This document shows, piece after piece, positions 48,970-62,600 of a stretch of DNA of 64,000 nt; position 1 is the stretch's first letter; each line of letters opens with the position of its first letter. A program made the translations under genes and the position numbers. The stretch comes from Prochilodus magdalenae (taxonomy: Eukaryota; Chordata; Actinopteri; Characiformes; Prochilodontidae): contig JAMWET010001218.1 in NCBI GenBank assembly GCA_024036415.1, positions 546,001-610,000 on the forward strand. The letters are read 5' to 3'. The notes under the pieces were generated by a model that ran no database searches, was not told the origin of the DNA, and saw nothing but the letters and a program-made list of their open reading frames with translations.

Positions 48970-51900
48970 TTAAAAGCTGTCTGGTCCCTTCATGTTGGAC
49001 TCTTTGACAGACTGTGGTGCAGCGATGGCCTGGAGAACACACTGAGATGGCTCACAGTATCCATTAGGACCAGGAGGACCAGGAGGTCCGGGAACTCCAG
49101 GCGTTCCAGCTACACCACGAGGTCCTCTCATACCGTCACGACCGTCGGTGCCGTATGCTGGCTGACCAGGCTCACCTGAGATTGTGGGTGAAGACAGACA
49201 GGCACATACAAGGCTCAGTGTGAGCTCCTAAAGTAGCGTCGTCATTGCTCATTTCAGCGGCTGTCAAAATATTACAAGGAACTTTTCATCTCACCTGGAA
49301 GTCCTGGAGGTCCAGGTATGCCTTTAGGCCCATGTACTGTAGGCCCTCTCTCTCCCCTGTCTCCCGTGTCACCTTTATTAAAGCAGGAGAACTGGATTAC
49401 ATACTATCTGTGAACTTTGTAATGTTTCACAGTCGGAGGCTGTATATCACCAACTGTTGTAAGTTAACAAAAACATTATATAGCGAAAACTGTGTAACCC
49501 TCAAACATTGTCTTTATAGGAGAAGGACATTCAGCAACGAACGACCTTTACATCCATATAGCACTAAATGGGTATGTATGTCTGTATTAGTTGTTTTGAA
49601 AGCAACTCTACACACTGTATGAACACTGTTACCCAATTATATGTATGAACATTTCATGAACCAACTAAAATGATCCAATAACTAAAAATAATATCTACTT
49701 GCATTATCTTCCATGAACTATTAGATTTGTCCTTTCCTGAATAGTTTTCATTATGGAGGCACAAGGTTTTGCCTGTATCAGCAAGGATATGACACTGATC
49801 ACGCTGTCATCCATACCCACTACTTGGCTTAGTTTAGGCAGGCTAACTGCAAACCCTTATGATCGTTTACAGCACAGCTGAAGGAAAGTCATTTTCTTAC
49901 ATAACTCGTCAACTCCGAAATTGTTCAAAACATTTAAAAGGTGTTTTTTAAAATTTAAAACGCACCTCACTGAATGAGATATACATACATAGTACATACG
50001 ACTTATTTTTCTAATTTTAATTGCATGTTTTAGTAACAGTGTAATACAGTGTAACGTTTAAGTGACAGTTTTAAGAACTGTTCTAACCTGTGTGGTCTCC
50101 TTTGCTGCTCATTTCCTGTTTATATTTGCACTGTGATTTCATTTTACATAATTTTGGGCCATTTCTGTTGTTTCATTTGTTATGAAATGTTCAGGAACGA
50201 ACACAAAGGGCTCATAATTTAAAGTAAATTTAAAAGTACACATAATGTATTATCCTTAAATGTAACCAGAGATAATGAGTTTTATCTTCAGCACTCTTTG
50301 TGCTAATAACAGTCAGATCACATTACTATGTCGTTACTCCCAGAACTGAGAGAAACAAGCCAACTGCTATCTGGTTCTTTTTGTACCTTTAGGTCCTTTA
50401 TGTCCCAGAAGGCCAGGAGGTCCCTTAAGCCCTGGTAACCCTCTTGCTCCTGGGTGTCCTGGGAAGCCATTTTCTCCAGCAGACCCTGGGGGGCCAGGAG
50501 GGCCAGGAGGACCTGGCAGTCCAGCGATGCCAGACTCTGGCCTCCTCAGACTTGCTGCAAGCTGAGCAAGCTGCTCTGTGATGGAACACAATTAGCAATT
50601 CAGTAAAACCATCATTCAGTCACCCCCCTGTTAGTAGAACCTGATGAAATTTGATGGCGCTTTAATTTGCCACCATATTACCTCGTATGGCTAACACTGA
50701 CCTTGCATAACCCTCATGCAGACCTGCTTGATGTGTTGATCTGTTGGTCCTCGGCCCTAAAAGGGAGGGATATCAGGGCTGTAATTCCTCTACAGACCAC
50801 AGAAACAGATTCTGCTATGTCATCCAGTTTTGCATGAGGACCAGAGCTCTGCAACAGGGCTTTAGAGTGACCCAAATCTGAGCATGCACAATCACATGAT
50901 CCACATGAGCAAAATTCTTGATGAAAGGCCAAGAAAAGAGCTTTGCACAACAGAAGCCCGGGAGCCCAGAATTCTGTTCATGTATTTCAAAATCAACGAA
51001 TGTATAGATGTAACACTACATCGCCAAAACTAGCCAATCCAGAGGGTCCACTGTCATACTGGGCGTCTGCTCTATACCAACACATAACACACCTGAACTA
51101 AGCATGGCATACAGCGAACAGACATTGCAGGAACACTGTGAATTAAATCAGAGGACAAATTTAGAGATGGAGAGCCATTTTCGATGGAGAGCAATAATTA
51201 GGTAGAGGAATTCTGAATTAAACCATTTGGCCATATTAGTTTTTTTATTGCATTAATTTTGTTATTTGGTCATTAAGATGTGAAGGAATTTAGAGTGGTT
51301 TGTGCTGTGAACCTCTCTGTTCTGGAGATTTATTAACAGTGCTGGTGATAGAAACCAGATGTCTGAAGAGTTTAATGCCTTAAAATCTCCCTCATAGAAA
51401 GTTGTTACATAAAATGGCCATGAACATTCCTGTTGTGTTAGGCGAGCTGAGCTTCAGCTGTTGGGATGAAACATTTTAAAAACCTATTCAGCATAGAAAT
51501 GGTCCCCAAAAATTTCTTTTAAATTCTTTGTCATTCTTCTTTTTTATATTTACTAAATCAAATCAAATCAAATCATGGTAAGGCTGAGGTATATGAGAGA
51601 TGGAGGGTAGATACAGGGCATAGAATATTATATATGTATATACATACACTACAGATATACAGTGTGGATGGAAGATAGCAGTAGGTCAGTCTATATGTGC
51701 AAGTGTAAATATGCTAATGTAAAGTGCAGAGTGATGATTGTCCATGGAGATCATCGTTTAGATAGTTTTGGTGAGGTGTGCTGAACCAGGTCCATATACC
51801 GGTGCATCAGCACTACTGGTTGTTCAGTAGCCTGATGACTTGGGGGAAGAGACTATCTCGGAGGCGGCTGGTTCTGGACTTTATACTTCGGAACCTCCTC

Positions 51901-54900
51901 CCACTCGGCATATAAAGTATTTAATCATGATAAATGAATCAAGATTACATATCGTCGCTGTCCAATGAAAAACATATATCTCCATTTCTGACCTTTTTCA
52001 CTTTTATGCCTCATTTGATCACATGACCTGCTGTTTACACTGTGTCTGAATTTCATGATGAATGGACCAACAGAAATGGCCCAAAGATCGCTTGGAAAAA
52101 GTCTGGTTCCATTGACTTACATTATAATTAAATTGGGTTTTGGCCTCTCCTGTAAAGTTGCTGTTTTGGAGATACTTGTTTTTCTTTGGACAGCGACGAT
52201 ATGAAAACCCGTGAGGACATTGGTTGATTGCTGGTGCTTTTTTGATAACAGATAAAAAAAACGTGTGTGTGATTTCTTTACGATGATGATGGGTTCCAGA
52301 AATCATAAGTTCCTCTACTATAAACCATTTCATAATAACGCTCTCTGCATGGCTTTGTTTTCATCTTAATGACAAAGTTATGCATAAAGTTATAAAACCG
52401 GCTAGGCAGGGCTAGTCAACCCCAATCCTGGGTATGTGATCCGAGCACAGTTTCAAATAATACCCGCCACAACACGACTGATCCTGTGCAGAACTCTTTA
52501 AGCTCTACAGTACCATAGGCGTGATAGGGTAGGGGATCCTTGGTCAAGAACTGTTTAAATAAAGAACCTACTGGTCGTCCTTGTGCCCCAACCAAGCCAG
52601 TTGCTCCACGGTCTCCCTGCATGCCTCTTGGACCTGGTTCACCAGGTGGGCCCTCAAGTCCTTGCTGCCCACGTGCCCCTTCTGGCCCTCGGTTTCCAGC
52701 ATCACCTGGTTTTCCTGTCTGGACAACAGTGCGTCTATACATGAAAAACTATCTATTAACATTTTAATCCTAATCTAAGCACAGTTTATGCGACTAATCT
52801 GATTATATCCAGCTGATATCAAGATGATTCTTTAACAATTAAAGAAATTTTTCATTTTTCTAATTTTGGCTATGATTTGATTCAATCACTTTAGTACAAT
52901 ATAGAATTATAGTCACTTATGCAAAATACCACTCTACAATCTACCAGTAATGGTGCTAACGGTGCCCCCTAGTGGACAGTCTTCAGTCTGCTTAACATGA
53001 GTGAGTACACTAGATTTGTTCATATTTACACACAAACTGATTATAATAGATTCTAAGATTTCAACATTGCGGCAGTTTAATTGCCACCTGCAGACAGATG
53101 TGTCTTTTTATAGCCCTGCTGTCCAGCTGTGGGGAAGTATTTGATTGTGTGTAGGGACATATGAGGCCACACTCACCGATCCCTTCTCACCAGGTTCTCC
53201 CTCATCACCCTGTAGGAAAGTTTAAACTTGATCATTACTGTATTACCACACCTTTATAATCAGCATCACAACCAATACAGAACCGAACAAGGACCAAATC
53301 CAGTCCAGTTTCATTCAAGTGTGTTAATGTTACATACTACGTCTCCTTTCTCTCCAGGCGTACCCTCCTCACCAGGTGCTCCCTAAACACATGGACAGAT
53401 ACAATACAGACTGAACATAAAGAATTATGACACAGAATTATGACACATTACCAAAGTACTTTCCGGATATAGGATATATGCCAGATAATATAGGCTTACC
53501 TGCTCTCCTTTTGGACCAGTGAGACCGACTGCGCCCTGAAAAATGAAAATAAGCAGTGAACTGGGGCTAAACTGAAATAAGACTAGTCCCTTGATTTTAA
53601 CAACAGAACCGTGAAGACCTTTAAAACTTAAATGTATAAATTTTTTGTGTGTTTATTTTTTTTTTCTGTGATGGAAAAACCTCATATGGTTCCCAAAGAG
53701 CATTTTACAAATGTTCAAATCATGGAACTTTCTGTGGTACTGTAAGGAACCCTTTGTTATAGAGCCCTCTGTAGGGTAACACTGAAGGTTCCTAATGGTG
53801 TCCATGCAGTTTGAATATCCCTTGTTCCTGCAGATTTAGCGGTAAGGGTGGAGGTGGAGTGACACCAGGCCTTCGTGACAACAAAGCGTTTCAGCAAATC
53901 TTTGTGCTGGCCACTGTGCCTCTACACACAGATTGGTTGGTTGTCTCCACCAAGACAAAAGCAGGACTAATCACTGAAGTGTGGTACATCACCACGGCAG
54001 ACAATGACATGGCGTTAAGGGCAGTTGTATTAATAGTCTGCATGCATGTAGTCATGTGTCATGCAGTCATCTGCCAATATTGCTGGCACTAACAGGATGA
54101 CTCATGGAGGGCATCACTGCTCACTGAATGTCTGCAATCGTGGCTGTTGGGTCAGTCAGGTAGTGATAAGGCCCGTCCTTGTTTTCTATGAAGAAGAGGC
54201 TGTTTGGTGTGAATTTCTGGGTGTTGAGGATAATAAAGACCAAATAAAGTCATCCGAGTGCAGCAGAAATACCTATACAGTAATATCACCCTGTAGAACA
54301 AGTAAAATAACATATAATACAATAAAATAATAATAATAAATAAAAACAGTAAAAATAATCTCATAACATTCTTAAAACAATTTCAAGATGACAAATATAA
54401 GATTCGTCAACCAGACATCAGATTATTTAATTTGCTAAGATATTATTTTTTGCATTGTAGACCCAAACCCAAGTGTGGTCGTTGTTTATTTTCATATATA
54501 ATTTAATTATTCTGATTTTGTAGTCATTGTTTAATTCCTCTCTTTAAAATCCTTTGTTTTAATTATATTTTAATCATCCCATTAATTTCTATTATTCTAA
54601 ATCTTGTTACATTTTAATTTGAACTCATTTTGTATAATTTCATATGTAAAGTACTTTGAATGCAGTACAGAACATGTGCTACACAAACAAACTGGCCTTG
54701 CCTCAGCATGGCATAGCAGGTCCGGGTGAGCGAAAGGACAGTCAGTTGAGCCACACCACAGTTTGTGAGTCACATGGTTTCTTTTGTTACTCCTCATTCC
54801 AATATTTTGTTACATCAAAATTCCATGTCTTACCCTGTCGCCTTTCTGACCAGGAAAACCAGCTGGTCCAGGGAGACCAGGTAGGCCGGGATTTCCTTTA

Positions 54901-54905
54901 CCCCC
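48970..54905 (-). CDS. col9a1: col9a1 exons: rest of COL2, NC2, COL1 and NC1
   Basis: Minus-strand exons: 54905-54834 (72 nt), 53535-53500 (36), 53382-53338 (45), 53209-53177 (33), 52718-52572 (147), 50756-50702 (55, NC2, [10 protein letters not shown]), 50575-50387 (189, [13 protein letters not shown] then COL1), 49372-49295 (78), 49175-48970 (ends SF then TAA). The exon at 53338 uses donor GTATGT. The nearer GTAGTA would delete one residue and break the Gly-X-Y register. COL1 keeps an imperfection (GPTVHGPK), as human COL1 does at the same place. NC1 carries CEPSQC, whose two Cys are the chain-crosslinking pair. Confidence 0.88.
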
Positions 54906-54918
54906 CTGGAGAATACAT

Positions 54919-54976
<58 letters not shown>

Positions 54977-55612
54977 CTATGCTTGTTAACTTGCAAACCA
55001 CAATTCCTCAAAAAAAACATGACTTGGTGAGAGAGGGTACTGAGCAGGGATGCCTTTAGGTGTGTGGATGTGGGTCCTGATTGCCTGATGCCCTCAGCTC
55101 GGCTGGTTTGAGGAATTCCTGCAGAACAGAGGGCTCTTTCAGACCCCCTTCCTACTCAGAATATCCCCTTACCAAAGAAAATACTCCTGAGCGCCTAGGC
55201 CTCAGCAACAACAGTCTATTCATGCCCCTTTACCAGCAGATCACTGTAGTACAGCAGGACGGCTCGTTATAAGGAGATTTCATTACAGTTTGGATCAGAA
55301 AGTAGATCCTCTCTGAAGGACTAAGCAAACACGACATCAGAATCTGAACATACGGACCAAAACTAACATGGTTCTAATTGTTGTATTCACTGTTCAACAT
55401 TTTGACTGTGTAATTTTACAATCTCCAGGACATCGAGGAATTCTTTGATACTGGCAGAGAAACAGGACGAGTGAATATTACACTATACACAATCGCATGC
55501 AATAGTTTGGGCAACCTTGAACCAATCAGGTTTTGCTGAAGTGATGTTAGGCACGAAACCACAACAGAGTACAAAGTTATACAATTTTGGTGCAGAAATT
55601 CTGTTCATGTTA

Positions 55613-55702
<90 letters not shown>

Positions 55703-56573
55703 ACCTGTAAAAACAAATACACATTGATTTACAGAAAGTTTATTCAACAAAGTATGTAATTTATGTAATTTGATATTTGCCCATGAAATTTGCATATTAT
55801 ATTTGCATAATACAAATTTTATTTTCTCGTATACCAACCGGAAAACATATTATAGATATAGATACAGATTATTGTACACAATTTTTGTTTTTGAGTGTGA
55901 ATAGCCATTGACTCCTCATATTTTCCATTTGACTGTGATATTGTATGATGGATGTTCTATGTTCATGTATGGAAATTCTGATTTGAGGAGTGATCATAAT
56001 GTAAGTGGACATACTTCTTCTCCTCTGCCATTTTCTTCTTCAATTCAAATTCAATAATAAATTCACATCTAAACCTGCTATGAACATCCTGAGAGTGACA
56101 GCATCATGAACATTCTCTTAGATCATGAGGAACCACACTGAGAGGAACCCAAACTCAAAAGAGTACCCTGTCCTCTTCTGAGCCCCAACAGATGTTATTA
56201 CATAGATGTTATTATATATTCGTCATTGGTCAGCCAAGACATGCCTGGTGTTTGAATTTGCTGATTTAGATCTGAGTGGCTGACCTAACAGAAACAGTAT
56301 GTGTTAGCTATATTAGCTTTGCAGCTCCTTTGTAACTAAAGAAGCACACTTATAACCAGGCGTCACCTTGACTACGTTGGAGATGAGGGAAGAAAGTGTA
56401 AAACAGATTCTTCAGTAAAGCATTCCGGATCAGTCTTTTTTACTTCTTTTGATCTTGCAATCCTCCTTACTGGCTTGCAGGGTACTTACCCTTGGACCTG
56501 GCATTCCTTGAGGCCCATCTGGACCCTTCTTTCCTCTCTCACCCTACACATAGAAAGACGAAAGAAAGGAAGG

Positions 56574-56659
<86 letters not shown>

Positions 56660-59600
56660 AAGAGAGAGAGAAGAAGGAGAACAGACAATACATTATTTGA
56701 GTAGTGGTCCCGTGTCTGCTGTTTGCAGTGATGCACATATGGAAGCATACTCACTGGCCCACCTCTTGGTCCTACTGGTCCCACCTCCCCCTGTTCACCA
56801 CGTTCACCCTACAATCATTCAAGCAACACAGATTCAACAAGTTAGCAGGTGAGGAAACATCCACCACCGTATCCATTCTCAAGTCATTCTCCACCTCTCC
56901 AACAGACTGTTTTTATTTGTCTTGTGATGATAGATTGCACTCACTGTTTTCCCATTGTTCCCAATTGGCCCTGCCACGCCTGGATCGCCAGAGTTTCCCT
57001 ACAGCAGACAGCAGCATTACGGATAGCCTTAATGTTATTACAGGTTAACACATACATACTCCATAGGTCCCATTAACATTTGATGTTGCCTGATGTTTAC
57101 TGTTATGAGGAACATCAACCTGAACTTTGCCTAGTATCAGATTCAGGTATCAGTATCTGCTGTTACATTATTTTTGATTATCTACCTTCAGTCCACTGTG
57201 GCCCTTTGCTCCTGGAATGCCAGGCATACCCTAAAGGAAATAAAGATAATGCCCACCACATATATTACAGTCATGGCTTTAGCATAACAAAAAGAATTAA
57301 ATCAGTTATGATTTGAAAGCCTGGGAAGATCTCTATATATTTATCAAGGCTTTTCAAGATGTCATATATACCGGCAAGCCTTGAGGTCCGACATCGCCAG
57401 GAGAGCCCACTTTTCCAGGGATTCCCTACAAAAGCAACAGATATGAGAAGCACTTCTGGGTGAAAGCCAAAGATGACCGCAGGCACAGTAAAAGCATAGC
57501 TAGGAAGACGGTTTTGTCTGAGTTTTGATTTTAGTCATCCTTTTACAGTGCAATATCTGTAATCAAAAACATGGTTTGTTGATTTTCTATGTGAAAGTAA
57601 ATCCCCATTGTCTACAGAGGGCACACTTCTGCACATTTCATTCTTGATTTGCAAAATTTAACTGAGTAAAAATTCAAGTTTCTTTAAAATTTTAACTTTA
57701 CAGGAAGAGTAAAAAGGAGTTTTAAAAAAGAGAGTTTAGTTCTTCTTAATTACTTCTTAAAGTAATTCTTGACCATTTCTATTGGGCCATTTCTATTGGT
57801 CCATTTTTCAATGACCACTGAAATGATGACAATGACCAGGATGACAATGACCAGGATGTTTGATATGTTCAAATGCTCTAGAAAAAGGATAAGATAAATA
57901 GGTGAATAAATCAAATTCTGAAAATGTGAAGTAATGACCCTTTTTTGATTTAACCATGTTTTTTCTAATATGTCAGCAAATAATTAGAGATTTTGAAATA
58001 AGCGGGAAAACTTTCGTATACGATTGTATATGTTAGCATCACTACCTTACCTTCACCCCAGGCATTCCTGGGATGCCATCACGAGCATCCACTGCTGGTA
58101 AACCCTTTAGAAAAAACAGGAGGAAAGATTTTACTTACTAATATACCAGCATTTATATATTTCTATTATTAAGAGTAAAAACAAGCACTTACGGCCTCTC
58201 CTTTAGGTCCAGGCAAGCCTATAATGCCTTGAAGCCCACGAGGTCCCTTAATAGGTATGCATTAAAAGTGGAATTAATTAAACCAACAGACACACAACCA
58301 TTATTAAAACAATTCTGTTATAATGAAGAAGCACTTAGATATAAGGGAAAACAGGCAAGAGCTACTGTAGTGACACTCTGTTGTGCTGAATCTTGCTAAT
58401 AAAGAAGAATAAAATTTTAAAGCATCATTAACACAATATTAAAAGCCTGTTACACTGAAACACTAGGTATATATGTCAGACGGTAAGACTGAACAATATT
58501 TTGCACAAGTATGTCTTATCTACTAAATGAAGCTCCAGGTGTGATGTTGTATTGCATTTATCGGTACTCACTTGAGCTCCTTTTGGTCCACTCTCTCCCA
58601 CTTTTCCTCTCTGCCCTCGATCACCCTGGCAAGGACAAACATTGCTTAATAACAGAGTGGCTAATTCACTGGTTGGAATAGAGACAATATTTTAAATATA
58701 TGATGTTTAAATAACTGACAGAGGAATGACAGGGTAAATTAAACTATTTATAAAAGCAGGTGGTGGCACAAGGTGGTGGAAGTACACTACACATCCCCAC
58801 TGGACCCTCAATGCTGGAGTTTAAACTCTGTATGGGTTAAATAAACACATAATGCATTGTGTTCATGTTAATAGAATGATTTTACAAAGCGAAACCTGGA
58901 AAACTGCGACAATGTGCATTATGAATATAGACATTTTATGAATTAATTATGCCATCTAATGCAATTAGACTCCAATAACCAATGTTCGGAGACTATCAGC
59001 ACCATTAAGAACTCACTACAGCAATCCTGAATTTAATTTTTATAATATATAATCCATAAATGGATCCAGTATCATAACCTGAATCTGGTTGTGGGCTGAG
59101 TCTGTTGTTACATCTCTATCAATGTGTATTAGATATTAGTTCTAAAGAAGTGAGGTGATCTCAAAGTTTACTGACCGGGTCAAACTAACTGTCTAGTAAG
59201 TCTGAAAGAGGTTTTCATGAAGTCACCACAGTAGCTAAAACTGAAGCCACTTTAATTTTCTTCCCAGTTCATTGGGACAGACCAGTCAACAGTGTGATAC
59301 TGATTGTGACACTTACAGGGGCGCCTTCAATCCCCTGAGGACCCACGTTTCCGTCCAACCCACGAAGACCCTGTTTAGGAGTAAGGAGAATCCAGACATT
59401 CATATTATGGTAAAGTATCACTTTGTGTATTTTTCAATATGGTGACCGTTCGACTCTTACCCTATCACCTTTAGGGCCCATCATGCCGGTAATCCCCCTC
59501 AGTCCCTGTGTACCCTAAAATTAGAGCACACACAATCACAATAGGGTCAATAAAGCACATTAAGATGAGATGAGATGTGCATCTGGATGAATGAAAGATG

Positions 59601-62600
59601 AAAGCTGAAAGAGTAAATACAAGAACATCAAAATACTGCTGTGTAGATTCACTGAACACACTGGTAAATTAGACTACATATCCAAAAGTATGTTGGCACT
59701 CAAGCATGACATCCAGAAACACTGTTCTGGGAAGGCTTTACACCAGATTTGGAAAAATGGATGTGTGGGTATTGGATGGATGGGAATTTGAATCTGTTCA
59801 GCCAAAAGAGCATAAATGAAACTGAGCATTGACTTTGGGCAATAGGCACAATCAGCATTCCTTATCATGAATGTCAGGTTGGGTTCTGTGCATGCTGGTT
59901 AAGTTTCTTTCCTAATAAGCTCTTTATGGACCTTGCTCTCCGCACAGGGGCACTGTCATGCCACCCCCAGCAAATTTTGCAGTTGGCACAGTGCATTCAG
60001 GCATGTATCATTTTTCAGTTATCAGCCAGACCCATCCTTTACACTGCCAGGTGGTGGAGCATGTTTAATCAAGGGAATACACGTCTACTGCTCCAGTGCT
60101 TAGTGCAGCTACAGTGTGTACAGTGTGGGTGCTGAAATTTTAAGCTTTTGTTTTTGTTTTTGTGATGTGACTGGTGACATCATGCAATAATTTCAATTAT
60201 TTGCCTTTATTTAATAAAATAAAATATATAAATAATATAGTTACATTAGTTTACATTAAAGAGAGCATCATATAGTGTTATAATGAGGAGCGAGATGACA
60301 AAATATATGCATGACTGACACATCAAATCACTAATGAACGTCATCTCTTTGATCTTTCCTTCTAGATGAACGCTATGCAAATTAAATGAACTGAACGATG
60401 ACCAATCAGATTGCTGAGATGTTGCATGGTGAGATTTGACACTGGAACACACACTGAATGAGAGATATAATGGTCTATAAATACTTTCTATCAAAAGAAA
60501 ATTCATATAGATTCATACTTTTTTAATAAAAATATATATTTTGTCACTGACCAAAGAAAAACATGTCTCTCCATTTTGTCAGTTTTTACCTTTATGCATC
60601 ATTTAAACACAGCAGCTGCTGTTTACACTGTATGAGAATTTCATGATGAAGAGATTGACAGAAATGGCTCAAAATCGCTCGTTCCATTGACTTACACAAA
60701 AATGAAATTAGATTTTTTCCCTATCTTGTAAAGCTGCTATATAGAAGATGACGATATATGTATATATTATGATTATGACTGAGCGGCACACCCCTGAAGC
60801 CAGCTGCTTCAGCTCACTCACTATAGTGAAAAAAATATAGCGTTCACTTATACAGTACAGCTTCTGCATTTACTGAAAATACAAATTACGAATTACATTC
60901 TTAATCAGACACAAACTGGTCTACTGAGCTGAAATGATTATATAGGATATTACTATTATTATTATTTTTAACTGTTGCAGTGCTGAAATCGCTTCCTGTG
61001 CTCAAGAGTGCAGTTGTGCTTTATACCACTCCAGCAATATTTGCAGTGGTGCATTGTACAGTTGCTAAGCAATGGAAATCCATAAAACGTCCGACCCTTT
61101 TGTACATCTCAATTCCAGATGCATTTTGGAAATCAGCAGTGAGTGCTGCAACTGAGAACCGGCTATTTTTAAATGCTGCACATTTCAACATTCAGGGTGA
61201 GCCTGTGAGGCCTATTGCTCCCAGCTGAAATAGTCACTGACAGTGACGTGTCATGTTGAAAGTCACTTCCTTAGTAAGACCCATGGCTGTCTATATCTGG
61301 TTCATCAACTTACCCACAAAGGGCTGGTGCACTGCTGGTTTTCATTCTAACCCAGCTCGGGTGGGCCTGACCTTTGAATGGTCTGATGGGCTGCAGTTTT
61401 GTTGCAGCTACACCAGCTTTTTCAGGGTTAGGCACCCCTAGGCTATACAGACTGCAGGGCTGTGTGTTTACGTTTTGGTAATGGGCATTGCTGAAACATC
61501 TGAATCGTCTAATTAACCTACTAATGAATGTTTTTGGCCACATAGTGTATAAATGTAGATTTATACACTACATATATAGAAAAGGTCGAAAACAGGTCAT
61601 GGCTTTCCTCTAAAAATAGTTGTATGATTTAATACAGAAATAAGTTACCGGTGGTCCTTGTGTTCCAACATCTCCAGGGGCTCCCTGGTCTCCCTCCTCA
61701 CCCTAAGAGAAATACCAACACATTTAACAAAACACCAATAAAAACACACAGCCAGTAGCTCCTTGTGCGCTCCACAAATGATCTCAGTAACACTGTTCTC
61801 CATGTAAACTAATGCACTGTACGACATACGACTTTAATCATGGTGGAAGACGGTAGCAACAAGTCAAACTTGGGATGCATTTCTTTATCATAGTCAGAAA
61901 TTCCATCAAAATATATGTTGCATTAGTCTGGTCACCTTATGGCCTTGTCTTCCTGGTTCACCAGATTCACCTTTCACACCTTTGTGGCCCTGTATAAAAA
62001 ATCAAGGTCACCTGACGGTCACTAAAGCATCACTGTTTGGAAAACAAAATTATCACCATCGTTTTGGGTTTCAGACGCATACGCATACGCATCTGTTTTT
62101 AGGTGAACTTACCTTCATGCCTGGTAGTCCACTATAGCCTGAAAGTCCACCTCTGCAGGCATTCGGACACTGAGCAGAGCCAAGATCGTGATCAGGTCAG
62201 AAAACAAAATTCATAACTGTCATTAATGTGTCTCAGGATTAATAGTTTGGGGGAAATGACTTCTTATATCAAAAAACAAGCGAGGAGAGGATGGATATAA
62301 GGTTAGGAAATCTCTATTCTAATGGATTTTTATAGTAGCTGCCTTTTATTTCATTTGCATTGATGATTGAACAAACAGAAATGCTTTACATTATCTTACT
62401 CAAAAATTGCGTGGTTGGTGTAGCTCAGCGGATAACACCACTGCCTACCAGAGAGCCACCACCACATGTGGGAGACTGGGGTTCAAATCCCGGTCTGGGT
62501 GATTACGCTGTGCTACACCAATAAAAGTCCTTGGGCAAGACTCCTAACACTACATTGGCCTCCCTGTAACATGATTAACCTTGTAAGACGCTCTGGATAA

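Noticed and set aside
49295..49372. Apparent helix break GPTVHGPK as a defect
   Set aside because: Human COL1 of the alpha-1(IX) chain has an imperfection at the same place, so it is normal for the family.
53209..53338. One-residue interruption (Gly-Asp-Gly) in the COL2 helix
   Set aside because: It disappears when the better donor GTATGT is used, which adds a Val codon and restores Gly-X-Y.
54156..54364. Hydrophobic minus-strand ORF near 54.2 kb as a small membrane protein
   Set aside because: A/T-rich intronic sequence with ATAATA runs gives Ile/Leu/Tyr codons by chance. There is no start context or homology.
56475..56852. Arg-Glu and Leu-Ser dipeptide frames
   Set aside because: Translations of the GA microsatellite. 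Only the short collagen exons at 56490-56543 and 56755-56808 are real.
62411..62490. Functional tRNA gene
   Set aside because: Boxes A and B are present, but the acceptor stem does not close and a SINE body and tail follow.
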